From contig QANU01103327.1 of the NCBI GenBank assembly GCA_003254905.1, positions 295,089-359,088 on the forward strand: a stretch of DNA of 64,000 nucleotides, given 5' to 3'. Position numbers and translations under genes: made by a program. Under the pieces are notes generated by a model. That model saw only the letters and a program-made list of their open reading frames with translations, made no database searches and had not been told where the DNA came from. This document shows, piece after piece, positions 1-11,277 of the stretch. The stretch comes from Nissolia schottii. Taxonomy: Eukaryota; Streptophyta; Magnoliopsida; Fabales; Fabaceae. Numbering within the stretch: the stretch's first letter is position 1; every line of letters starts with the position of its first letter.

Positions 1-628
1 AATCAACTCAGCAATAGAAAAATATAGACAACAAAGAGACTCATTTACAATGGTAGCACACATGCAATGAACAAACATTCGTAAATACATTACAAAAATG
101 CGAATTTTTTATATACTAGATGCAATTTGATGAAAAACATGACTGGAATCGGAAAAAGCTTCTAGTTTCTACTCATACACCCATACAACGTCGAATCAAT
201 TTAAACCTGTCATTGTAACTGAAATTGAATAAGTCATTAAACAAAAAAAATTAATGGGTAAAATAAATTCTCTAACAGGGAGATCTTCTGCGATAGCAAA
301 ATTAATCGCCGATCCGTATAATTGAACAAATCGAATTTACAACGAGGGGGGGGGAGATGAAATTGAATTATAAGGGTAACCAGATCTGAAGGAAAGAAAG
401 GATCTTGATGATGTGCAGAGGGACACGTACCTCCGAACTCGGAAGCTGAAGCTAAAGCGCGTAAACGAAAGCGTAACCTAACCCAATCAATTTCACAGTT
501 TAAAAAGGCTGAGGAGAATCAGAGAATGTCTTTTACGATTTATAGAACTTACGCAATTTGACGGCCACGATACCCTTGTTTTTCAATCCAACCGCTCCTT
601 TGGATTCCGCAATATCATCGATAAGGAT
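1..628 (-). other. Second copy of the RS2Z gene 5' leader and leader intron (gene body off the left edge)
   Basis: Positions 1-628 match 14393-14998, the leader of the RS2Z gene in this window, nearly base for base with a few small indels. The copy includes the leader-intron donor (minus strand, GT at 430-429, in the same GAG/GTACGTG context) and the region upstream of it; similarity stops near 628. The window begins inside the leader intron, so a start codon and coding exons would lie to the left. The simplest reading is a tandem paralogue in the same orientation, about 14.4 kb away. A truncated duplicate is possible because no coding exon is visible. Confidence 0.75.
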
Positions 629-2219
629 GAATTTCTATTAATCTAATTTTTTATGTGCACTCGGTATAAAAAAAGAATTTTATACACTCATTGGATTATA
701 GTTATACTAGGAACGGGTGCACCCATGAAATAGAAATTGGAAACTATTATACAAATTTTTTTAAACGCTAAGGGTAAAAAAGAAAAAAAAGAATTGGATA
801 TCAAGTGACGGTTATATTTGAATATCTTTTTAAATGATGTTGAATCAATAAAAATAGTTGGCTTTTATTAGGGATGGTGATGGAGTGGGTTGAGACTTGA
901 GAATAGTCCTTATTTCATGTCTTGTAGATAAAAAAAATTACCCTCATCCTTGTCCCATTTTTGCATGGGTTCTTCTTTTAATATTATATAGATAAATGGG
1001 TACTTATAGAAATTCATGGATTTTTAATATATTATTAAAAATTGTAAATTAAAAGAAAATCTAATAATAGCTTTTAAAAACTTGTTAAAATATAACTAAA
1101 GTTATTTAAGCACAATCTAAATAGATCTAACAACCTATAACACTTAAAACTAAAACATAATAATAAATAAGAATTGTAACAAATTTGGCCAATTTAAATA
1201 ATGATGGAGCATCTGAAAAATATATTAGATTATAAGATAGTTAAAAGTTTGAGGAATAAAAGTTAGGACATAAAAAAAATAGAGAAAAATCAATATAAGA
1301 CTTCATAAATATAGTTTCATAATTAATATATATATAAACAAATAAATAGGAATCCATTGACTCAAAGAGTTTTCTGTCTAACTATACTCCCAATTTTGAC
1401 CATTTAATTTTTTAAGATATAATAATAATGGATTAGAATCTTTCACTAGTTCTAGTCAAGTAACTCACTTTTTCATTTTTTTTTTCTTTCAATTTTTTAG
1501 TTTTTTGGTTGTGCGTTGTGGCTCTGTAAGGAAGAGAGTCTGGTCCGTTCTAGGCAAGGCAGTGGTTGCGTGATGGATGTGGCAGCTTCGCAGGTAAGTG
1601 GCGTGGATGCGCGTTCGGTGAGAAAGAAAGGGAGATTCATAGACAACCAAAGACCGAAAAAATATAAGGGTGAAGTATCTAATCCTTGCAAAAATGTTTT
1701 GACGTGGTCTTTAAAAAATATGTTAATTTAGATTCTAAAATTTTAAAATATTGTCCATGTTAATCTTTTTACTGGCGATTTTTTTAAATGGAGCAAGTTT
1801 TAAAATTTTAAGAATTACGTTGACATTTTTATAAATTAAAATAACATTTTATTTTTTTCAAAAGTCACTTAGTGCATTAAACATTTTTCTAAAACTAAGT
1901 TGATACTTAACCAAAAAAATAAAGCATAATTATTCTTGCGCATCCCCTGTTTGAACACCTGTTGCACACCCACCATATTTTATTAAAACCCTTGGCTGCT
2001 CACCCTATCCAACCACGCGCCTTCTTTGTCGAGATAACCGCTCCTTCCACTCCTTTTCTTTATTCGTTTATGCTCGATTCGTTTTTTCTTTCTCTCTGTG
2101 TTTTGATTTGTTCTAGTTTATCGTTTCGTTGATTTCTCGATCGTTTCTGATTTCTCGATCGTTTCCGCGCTTTTGATCCGTTCATTTTTTTATCTATTCT
2201 GCTATTGGTTCTATAATTG
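629..2219. other. AT-rich intergenic stretch
   Basis: No reading frame with family resemblance or RNA gene is seen. The stretch is dominated by A/T runs. A pyrimidine-rich leader-like segment at about 2040-2219 immediately precedes the ATG of the FRS-like pseudogene and may be its old 5' UTR. Confidence 0.5.
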
Positions 2220-2419
2220 ATGTCGACGACAAATCCACTTAATTTCGTTGGCAAGAAGCCGTCGTTCATGGAGTTCTTGGAAAGTGTCAACAATGTTATG
2301 GAGGCGTCACCCCAACTCACAGTGTTGGAAGGTAATTATTCAGTGAATTGATGATTGTGTCATTCATACATGACGGTTGTGTCTAAAGATAAACAACGAG
2401 TACATCTTACAAATTTGTT

Positions 2420-2890
2420 AGGTTAGGTCTAAAATACAATGATGGTCCCTTATAATAAAATGGTTGTCTTATAACACAACTCACAGTGATGGAATATAAC
2501 TATTCAGTGAATTGATGAGTATGTCATTAATTACACGATGGTTGTGACTAGATATAAACAAAAGTTATATCTTACAAAGTTAATTAATAGAATAATGGTT
2601 AGGTCTCTTATAACACAGTCATTGCGTCTTACTTCACAGAGAGTGTGCTATGTGGCTTTAGCATTCCAACTCAAGTTACTAATGACGTTAACAATGAAGA
2701 TATGGTTTTAGCAACATTTGATGAGAATGCAGGGATGATGGTGTCAAACATTGAAGAACCTGAAGGTATTTTAATGAATTAAATAAAGGTTAGGTCTATG
2801 ACGTTATACTGACTAGGTCTAACTTGTGACTACTGTTAGGTCACGCTAGTTGATATAGTTAGGTCTGTTTTGAATTACACGTTAGGTCTA
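2420..2890 (+). repeat. Dispersed GTTAGGTCT motif array, 5' half of the FRS-like locus
   Basis: The 9-mer GTTAGGTCT or close variants recurs at about 2422, 2597, 2789, 2812, 2835, 2859 and 2881, all in the same orientation, inside the intron-like gaps of the pseudogene. The reverse form AGACCTAAC dominates the 3' portion (8249-8400 and 10111-10660). Oppositely oriented motif clusters resemble the subterminal repeats of DNA transposons. Confidence 0.6.
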
Positions 2891-5239
2891 TTTTATATAA
2901 TATGCATTTTTTTGTATGTCTGTATCAGATAAGGACATAAGTGAATCAAGTACAAATATTATTATCCCAACTCTTGGTATGCAATTTGAGTCCGTTGACG
3001 ATGTTCATGATTTTTATAAATTAAGACTACGCAACTAGCGTGGGATTTGAGTGCAAGATTAGAAAAACAAAACCTGATGAATTTGGGGTTCTGTGGTACA
3101 GTATAATTACATGTGTTAGGGAGGGCAAGAGTCAATCAAAGTTATCACCTTCAAAGAGGGCGAACCCTTCTGTTGCTGCAAATTGCAAGGCTAAGATCAT
3201 TACATCAAAGAACACTGAGGGGGATTGGGTGATCAACAATGTTGTTTTGGAGAACTCTCACGCAACAAGTTCATCAAAATCAAACACTTTGCATCCAACA
3301 GATTCATACCAATGTTTCCAAAAAGAAGGATTGAGATGGATGATATTGTAGGGGTGTGGACATACAAGACTTATAATTCTTTGTTACATGAAGTTGGTGG
3401 AGCAGAAAATATTACATTCACAAAGAGGGATGTTAGGAATTTCTTAAGGACGAAAGTTAAGAGGTGTTGGGTAGGAAGGGGATGGACAAGCCACGATCCA
3501 ATACTTTGATAGGACGCAGTCTCAAAATGGTAACTTTTACTATGAATTCTAAACGATGATGAGAGGCGAATCATCCATGCTTTTTGGTGTAATGCTAGGA
3601 GTCGAGCGGCATACGAATATTTTGGAGACGTGATCTCGTTTGACACGACATGCTTTGTAACATCCCGTTTTTCCTTAAGAAGAATTTCGCCTAATTAATA
3701 AATCACGAGTCAGTTAATTTGATTGAAAAAATTTAAAAGTTATTTTCTAAAAATATTAGGCAAAGGGATGGCCTTGTAATCCCGAGAAAAATGTGAGTGC
3801 CTTAGATAAAAAAATAATAATAATAAATAATAAAAAAATAATAATAATAAATTCCTCATTAGAATTGTTTAAAGAATGTGATTTTTATTTTTAGTGATTT
3901 TTTTTACTAATTTTCGGTCGTTACCGGAAATTTAAGCGCATATCAGCAGTACCCGTAAAAAAAATACACTTTTTACCGGGAAAAATTTGGAATATCCTAT
4001 ATAACTTCCAAATCCTTATTTTTAGTGTTTGATTAATGTTAAATTATGTTTAGATAATTTTTAGATCGACCGTTAATTTTTCGCGCGTGTTCAGTTAACG
4101 ATCAAACACGACCGAACACGTACCAATTTTTGAACAAAATTTGTTCTCTCCCATGGCTGCACATCTTGCACAGCAGCCTAGTCACTTTTCTTACACCTTT
4201 TTACTTCTTCTACACTCAATGGTCATGCATTGGCTTGTTCAAAAGTAGCATTAATACACCTATTTTCTTTAACATTTTTTTAATGAAAATTTGCCCCAAA
4301 AACCGTGCATGCTGCTGTAGCCATGCCAACCCCAATGTGTTTTCCCAACCACTTTGCTAAACTATGAGCATGCATTAGCCAATGCATAAAGGTGACATGA
4401 TTACACATAATTACACTAAGTAAATTAAATCAAAATTTGGCCAAAAATTTCCCTTGCATAACCGAAACCCACAGCCCCTCTTCCACTCTCATTCTCTTGC
4501 ATTTCTTATTCCTATCACTTTGCTCTTGAAGAACAACCAAAACACATAAGCTTACCTTGTCCCCAAAGCCTAAGACCACGCATACTTAGCCCCAAGTCTC
4601 CTCATCCTCTACTTCACTTTCATCAACTATTTTTCCCCCAAAAAACTGAGTTACAATCTGCACTCTCTCATTCACTCTCATTCATCTTCATCTCTCCAAA
4701 ATTTCTCTAAGAAACACAAGAAGCAAAGCACATAGTCTTCACTTGCAAGCAAGGAAAGCACCAAGCTTGGAAGTCTCAAAGACTCTTGGGAAGCCTCCCT
4801 TCACCCTCATCACACCACACACCTTCACCTTCAAAAGTGGGTAAATCTAGTCTAAACTACCTCTTGGTGGTTCTATACTCAAAATATGTGATTATGTGAA
4901 AATATGAAGATTTTGCTTGATGATGTGCATGCATGTGTATGATTGTTGTTTGAAAATAAATATATTTTATTTGTGAAAAATCTGTGGGTGAAGTCATGAT
5001 TTAATCATCCTCTTAGAGATCTATGAGTGCTTGCATGTTGCATGCAAATGTGGCTTGATGAACTTATGTTGTGATAAATTGTAGATGATGCATGCATGTT
5101 CTATTTTGTGACTTAAGGATGATAATATATGATTCATAAATGATGGAGTATGTAGAAAAATATTTTTAGTGTAGTACATGAAAGATTTTTGAGGAAAGGT
5201 GACATAGAGCAAAAATGAGGTTTTTGGCATAAAAGGGCA

Positions 5240-5930
5240 AAATTGTCATTTCTGTAATTTCGGGCATTTAGACTAAAAATTTGGGTTTCTTTTTATGAAA
5301 AATGGGTTCAGAGATATCAAAAACTTTGGGGTCAAGACTTGAGTCCATTGGAGTGTGGTTAACTAAAATTTTGGAGGAAATCGGTTTTATGGGCAAAAAT
5401 GACATTTTGATCAAAAAGGACAAATCTGTAATTTCGGGTACAAGGGTTGAAAATCTGGGTTTATTATCATGAAAAAATGGGTTCAGAGCTATTAAAAACC
5501 TTGGAGTCAAGTCTTGAGTCCATTGGGTTATGGAGAAATAAAATTCTAAAGGAAAATCGATTTTTCGGGCAAAAATGACATTTTGGGCATATGAGGGCAG
5601 AACTGTAATTTCAAGTAGAGAGATTAAAAATCTGGGTTTGTTTTCATAAAAAGTGGGTTCAGAACTATGAAAAACTTTAGGGTCAAGCTTTGAGTCCATC
5701 GGTCAATGGTTGATTAAAAATTCTAACGAAAAACGGGTTTTCGGGTAAAAGATGATACTTTGGAAAAAAAAAAAAAAGGGGGGTGAGTCTGCAATTGCTG
5801 AATCTAGGGCTTAAAATCTGGACTTATATGTGTGAAAATTGATCTTAGAGCTATCGAAAACCCTAGGATGAGGTCTAGAACTCATCGGGTATTCGGTAGT
5901 CAAAGTTCCAAAGGAAAAAGAGGTTATGAG
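5240..5930. repeat. Tandem repeat of about 175-185 bp, four degenerate units, inside the first LTR
   Basis: The landmark CTGTAATTTC, or CTGCAATTGC in the last unit, recurs at about 5252, 5426, 5603 and 5789, giving periods of 174, 177 and 186 bp. Each unit also holds a GGGTTCAGAG-like block and a TTGAGTCCAT-like block. The long reading frame on the opposite strand across 5268-5699 is a by-product of this periodicity. Confidence 0.8.
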
Positions 5931-7077
5931 TGTCCCGATAAGTTGTTGCCACACCTTAATGCATGTATGTGGTAAATGGTCATGTATTCTGTATCATGAT
6001 AATGTGTATGATGTCTATATGAATATTATTATGTATCAAGAGGATACGGTCGTCGTCAGGATTCTTAGGACGACCTTAGAAAATTAGAAGTTATCACCTA
6101 AACCTAACAAAGACCATAATTGAACCCTAGGGAAAACGGAGTATCTTAAGAAGGCTCCAACCACGAGGGCTCGGAGAACCTTGAAGATAAGAACATAGTT
6201 GTATAATAGGGCACCCCTCTCTCTTGGCACGTCCAAAGGACAAGCCCCTCACCAGTCCCAACAGGAGGATTGGTTCATGATGAATACAGGCCTACGCCTG
6301 CGCGTATGACTACCGTCATAGACAAAGAAAAGATAAAGACATGTCAAGAACATCATAATTCATAAATAAAGACAAAGAAAAGAAAGAAAGGAAAGACAAA
6401 GATAAAAGTAAGTTGTCCCCGAAGGTGCGGACAAAGCGCGTCCACTCCCGGCTGTGTCGCAAGGGCACTCCCCTCACCATCGTACAAGTTGATGGTTATC
6501 CTGATCCGCCAGATTTATGTGCATTCGTGCACCTGTGGTTCGCTACCACTTGGGTATGAGCTCTGCCCATAGTAACGAGGGTCCGGAAAGGAGTAGGTTG
6601 TTTTTCGACGGGGCGACAGTCCCCTAGGATTACAAGGGGGTACGTGGACATTCAAAGAAACAAGAAGGACGCCGCCTCTGGCGCGTAAGAGAAATCCCCA
6701 TTTTCCCTATACATGACATATAATAATTGTTTGAATTATGATTGTTTGTATGTGCGGCGAAAAGTCGTTGACGATCGCCCTAAAGGTAGTAAGTGTCCTA
6801 AGTTTTCCTTACGTAGAATATTAACAAGCACGATGATCTATGTATGCTGACTAGGGTAAAGATTAGAATGTTTCCCCTCACACCTAGTAACATAGATAAA
6901 GCTGTTCAGGATTAGTAAACATAAAATGAACTAGGGAATGTAGAACTGCATGACACATAGAGAACTCCTGAGCGGCCGAAATCATACACGAGATAACTGA
7001 AAGAGTATTTTCCCTTGAATTTCCCACTGAGAACGCGACGTTCTCACCCCACTCGTCTATGGTTCTAGGTGACATAG

Positions 7078-7698
7078 ATGAGCTCGCCGCTGAGGGAGGC
7101 GATGTTCTTGGCAGGCATGATGAGCCAAACTGACCCCTACGATGGGGCCCACACGGAGACACGAGCCTACACTTCAGCCGACCTACCGATTGACCCGTTA
7201 CATGACTTCGGACCGCCCTTGAGCCCGCTGCCAGAGTTACCTCCTACTCCACCATCAGAGCCACCGTTGGAGCCATCCCCCGTCCCCGGGAGGTCACTCG
7301 ACTGCCCCATTATGATCGAGGACGACGATCCTATCATTGACGAGCCTCCTCCCTACGAGAAGGATGTCGAGGTAGACCCTTGCTCTGTACGCCTCTATCC
7401 TCGCTTCGCAGGTCTCCGCCGCGGGGCTAGGAAGAGAGTTCCGGTGATGCATCGCTTGATTGCTAGGAGGAGCCATGACCATGAGGCGGGACCATCCAGG
7501 GTTCATCACGTTCTTCCACTGATTCCGGAGGCCTCGTTTGAGGGCGATGAGGACGATGATTCGCCGGCAGAGACATCTGGTGACGAACCTGAGGAGGACC
7601 CGATGGAGGTTGATGATGAGGAGGAGGAGGACGAGCACGAGGATGACCCGGAGGAGGACGAGTACGAGGATGACCCGGAGGAGGACCTAGAGGGTTAG
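7078..7698 (+). CDS. Acidic-tailed uncharacterised protein encoded inside the first LTR
   Basis: This 206-codon ORF starts at ATG 7078. It has a proline-rich first third (about residues 40-80), the segment PPPYEKDVEVDP near residue 115, an Arg-rich middle (RKRVPVMHR), HEAGPSRVHH, and a C-terminal 50 residues that are mostly Asp/Glu. The ORF at 19800-20294 in the related LTR has the same order: PPYEKDVEVDP, RKRV, EAGPS and an acidic tail. Shared sequence in diverged LTRs suggests past coding constraint. The first methionine is uncertain because similarity is clearest from the PPYEKD block onward. Function is unknown and no known domain is recognised. The local GC content is clearly higher than in the flanking DNA. 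Confidence 0.45.
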   Translation: MSSPLREAMFLAGMMSQTDPYDGAHTETRAYTSADLPIDPLHDFGPPLSPLPELPPTPPSEPPLEPSPVPGRSLDCPIMIEDDDPIIDEPPPYEKDVEVDPCSVRLYPRFAGLRRGARKRVPVMHRLIARRSHDHEAGPSRVHHVLPLIPEASFEGDEDDDSPAETSGDEPEEDPMEVDDEEEEDEHEDDPEEDEYEDDPEEDLEG

Positions 7699-8215
7699 AG
7701 AGGAGTCGACAAGCATGTGTAGACCTGTATATCCGTGATGATTTTGTACGGACTCAATAGGAATACCCATCAGTCCTTAGAACCTATGTGGTAGGATTTG
7801 ATGACTTTGAATTTATGAATATGAAATTGTAGAAATGACTAAGAATATCATATACTATTTATTGGGATGTATTGGTATGATTATTATTATTATTTGCATT
7901 ATCCATATCTATTAACAGGCCATTTATTTTATGAATTGCCTTGACAATGGTTTGTATATTTAGTTGACTATTATTCGCTTGCCATTCGCTGAGTTGTATG
8001 CTTTAACGTTAATAATGATGCGGTTGATTCTTAAGTGGCTCTAATTTGTTGTCTAAATAAGAACGAAGAAAAAGTTTTAAATTGGTCCATATTCTTGTAA
8101 CGCAGTATTTTCTAAATGAAATGAGACTAAGTAATCGCAACCAAGCAGATAACAACCTGGTTAAGCTTAGATTACGACTTAAGCGTGAGCTAGCTAGCTA
8201 GGGTGTTTCATGCTT

Positions 8216-8400
8216 GACCAGCATGTACGGTACATTATTATTTACATGACCTAACTACTTTAATATTTGAGACCTAACCGAAATAATGTACGTGACCTAA
8301 CCACATAATAATATAAGACATAACTTTATGTCATTACAGACCTAACTTATTTTACCAAACTCGACCTAATTGTATTATTATAGTAGACATAATTGTAGTT
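8216..8400. repeat. Copy 1 of a repeat with AGACCTAAC motifs (partner at 10016-10200)
   Basis: CAGCATGTACGGTACATTAT at the start of this block is repeated, slightly altered, at about 10016. Both blocks are then studded with GACCTAAC-type motifs (here at about 8249, 8271, 8294, 8338 and 8363). It lies directly after the solo LTR, in the intron-like gap of the FRS-like pseudogene. Confidence 0.6.
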
Positions 8401-9937
8401 ATAATTTTATTTGTAGGTACAATATTCCTTTTGCATGTTTTGTTGGTGTTAATCATCATGGGAATTTTGTTTTGTTTGGCTATTTCAATATTTCTTGAGA
8501 TGCTTGAAGGGGAAGGCACCATTGAGAATCATAACAGACCAGTGCATGTCAATATAGCATAAAATTGAAGTAGTGTTCCCCACAACTAGTCATCATTGGT
8601 GTATTTGGCTCGTATTAAAGAAAGTTCTAGACAAGTTAAAAGGGTTCACAGAATATCTGAGCATCAAGGAGGAAATTAACAAGGCTGTTTACAACACACT
8701 TATTGCTGAAGTGTTTGAGAGGGAATGGAATGTGCTTGTTGACAAGTATAGTCTTCAAAACAATGCATGGATTTCAGGTATGGTTAGGTCCTTCTGGTAT
8801 ATGTCATTGTGTTTATGTTAACAACGTTATTAGGTGTATATATATATAATGGTTAGGTCTAGCAATATATATTTGTTATTAACGATAATTTTGCACAGGA
8901 GTCTTTAATGATTGCCATAGGTGGGTCTCGGCATACTTTAGAGATGAATTTTGGGCTGGCATGTCAAGCACACAAAGAAGTGAAAGTGTGAGTGCATTTT
9001 TTGATGGCTTCCTCAACTCAAGTAGCAGCCTTCACCAATTTGTCAACTAGTACGATAATGGTTAGTTGTGGTATTTTTATGTTAATTAAGATGTTTATGT
9101 CTATCAGCATTGTGTGATTAGGTCTCATAATGCTAGGACGTTAGGTCTTAATTTAATTTCACATTACATGACATTATTTCATTTGTGTGGTTCCAGCCCC
9201 TCGCCCGGAAGACTCAAATAGAAGAAGAAGCTGATTTCAAAGACTTTAATACTTCGATTAATTGTGCGTCAAAGATTGTATTTGAGAGACAATTTCAAGC
9301 CGAGTACACTATTTCCAAGTATTGAGAGGTGCAAAAAGAATTTCGTGTAAAGATTTATTGCAATGCGATTATGAAGTCACAAGATGAGTTAAGGGTAGTG
9401 TACTATGTGGTGGAAGATAGTTCAAGATCATGGGATAGGTTATATGAGGTGGAGTTTTAAGTATTCAACAACGAAGTCAAGTGCCTGTGCAAGCAATTTG
9501 AGTTTAGCAACATCTTATGTTGTCATGTCATTACTATATTGGGTGTCCAACGAGTGAAACAATTGTCACAAAGGTATATATTACAACGATGAAGCAAGAA
9601 CATAACTTGAAGACACGCTTGGATAAAGAGTAGCCGCGATGAAACTAGTGTGCCAGTTGTGATAGCTCGTTATGATGAAGTTATTATGATTTCATACGAC
9701 CTTGCCGAAGTCGCATCAAGATCTGAACAATGAAGTTGATTTTATATAAAGGGACTAAAGAGCCTTGAGTGATTAATGATGGATATACCATACGAAGCAG
9801 AACAAGCATCGTGTGAGAAACAAGCAACTAATGTGATTGATGAGAATCTTAAAGATGTTAGGAGCCCAAAACGTGTTAGAAGGAAGGGCCGCCCAAATAT
9901 TTATTTGGTCAAGGACATGAGTAATTTGTTTAAATGA

Positions 9938-11277
9938 ATTTTCTTTCAAATTCTTCCATGTTTCATTCAGATTTTTCCATAAGTAATTCATTTATTACTA
10001 ATAATTAAAGAGACAGCATGTACGATACACTATTATTTAAAAGATATCACGGCATTACTATACGAGACATGACCACGCTACTGCATGTGACCCAACCAAA
10101 TAATTAGATGGGACCTAACCTTCTGTGGATTCAGACCTAACTTTCTTTACTAGTACAGACCTAATCATATATTTACACAAGACCTAACTGATATAGTAAT
10201 ATGTATTATACAGTAATGCGTGAATAAAAAATGATTAAAATACACAAACAAAAAGAGACATTTTTTGTTCACATATGTGAATAAAATATGTACAAGTATT
10301 GTACTACACATACATATAGTTTTGTCTTGGAAAAAAAAAACAAAATAGAATAGAATTAGTTTCTTGTCTTTCTTTTTGGCATACCCTTTTTTCTTTTTAG
10401 TATCTCATCTGTGTTTGGATCACAAAAAAGGCTACGCACATTCACACCCACTTTATGTTCCCTCGCTGCGACGTGTGTTTTTTATTTGCTAAACCATTTT
10501 TACTAACTGCTCATGCATCTTGTTGGATGGATGAAAGGGTATGTCACACAAAATTTGCTTTCACAAGATAGCACAATCGGTCTGCTTGGCAAAATAACAT
10601 AATTAATATAGACAAAACTGTATTTCACAATAAGACACAACCTTAGTACGTAAGAGGACCTAACCATTCAAGGTACCATAACATTTAAAATTTTGTCAAG
10701 TGTCTCACTAACTTAAATTATTTATTGTTTTAAATTTATAATTAAATCACAACCATTCAAATACAAATCCTTCATAAAAGCTTTGGATACCAAAGGAAGA
10801 ACCAAACAAGCTTTGGATACCAAAGAAAGACCAAACAAGTATATACTCAGAAATCAAAATATCAAATAGATCCAATTTGTTTTTCCAAATCTCAGTTTCG
10901 TCTTTGATATTAAATCTTTAAAAAAAAAAATGCATGCAAGCTTCATCTTCAATACGATACCAAATGGAAACTGCATAAATTTGTTGATAACTCATTACCA
11001 AACTAACACCCAAACCCATCACACCTTTCACAGTTAAAACATTCACATAGCAATTGCTTCTTGCAAGGACATCCTATTCAATTTAGTTTATATTATCCCA
11101 AAACCTCAACAAAATCATGCAAACCAACAAGAATAAGGAAAATGGAATACACATTATCCGTTCTTCTACGAAAAACATCAATTGTCACATGAAAGTTCAA
11201 GAAAAGTCACATTAAATAGAACAAACAAAAATAAAGAAATAAAAGTACAAGTTTCACAATACAAAGAAGCAATACTG
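9938..11277. other. Intergenic, with repeat copy 2 (10016-10200) and the RS2Z 3' flank
   Basis: 10016-10200 is the partner of 8216-8400, with AGACCTAAC motifs at about 10111, 10133, 10158 and 10181 and a further GACCTAAC at about 10657. At 10785-10840 a 30-bp unit around CAAGCTTTGGATACCAAAG is tandemly duplicated. Roughly 11050-11277 is expected to be the 3' UTR of the minus-strand RS2Z gene. No other gene is seen. Confidence 0.5.

Larger units (their letters stand above)
3656..8210 (+). mobile_element. Solo LTR (4.56 kb) of a Ty3-gypsy-like retrotransposon, TSD TGCTT
   Basis: The element begins TGTAACATCCCG and ends GGGTGTTTCA, and is flanked by perfect TGCTT pentamers at 3651-3655 and 8211-8215. 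No gag-pol frame is present, so it is best read as a solo LTR left by LTR-LTR recombination. It interrupts the FRS-like pseudogene inside its transposase domain. The ends resemble those of long-LTR chromoviruses of Tekay/Del type, but without pol this lineage is inference. Internally it has about four units of a 175-bp tandem repeat and a 206-codon ORF. Its last 45 bp and much of 6050-7690 match the second LTR at 17344-20680. Confidence 0.85.
2220..9937 (+). pseudogene. FAR1/FRS-like (MULE transposase-derived) pseudogene, split by a solo LTR
   Basis: FAR1/FHY3-related proteins are transcription factors derived from Mutator-like transposases. Recognisable pieces in order are: an N-terminal ORF starting at 2220; the FAR1 DNA-binding segment (about 2960-3350, with GMQFESVDDVHDFY, GFECKIRK and AANCKAKI); the start of the transposase domain (about 3590-3655, SRAAYEYFGD then SFDTTC); then, beyond the LTR, its continuation (about 8415, IPFACFVGVNHHGN; about 8510, RIITDQ; about 8575-8775, HHWCIWLVLKK and INKAVYNTLI; about 8905-9050, HRWVSAYFRDEFWAGM and QRSESVSAFFDGFLNS); a SWIM-like segment (about 9470-9545, CLCKQFEFSNILCCHV); and a basic tail (about 9860-9937, VRRKGRPN). 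Several stops and frameshifts, for example after FVN near 9050, show that it is dead. Intron-like gaps carry GTTAGGTCT repeats. It may be a decayed autonomous MULE or a dead FRS gene; no terminal repeats were found. Confidence 0.75.

Noticed and set aside
5268-5699. 143-codon minus-strand frame with repeated phrases
   Set aside because: It is the shadow of the 175-bp tandem repeat in the LTR; the period of nearly 59 codons keeps it open by chance.
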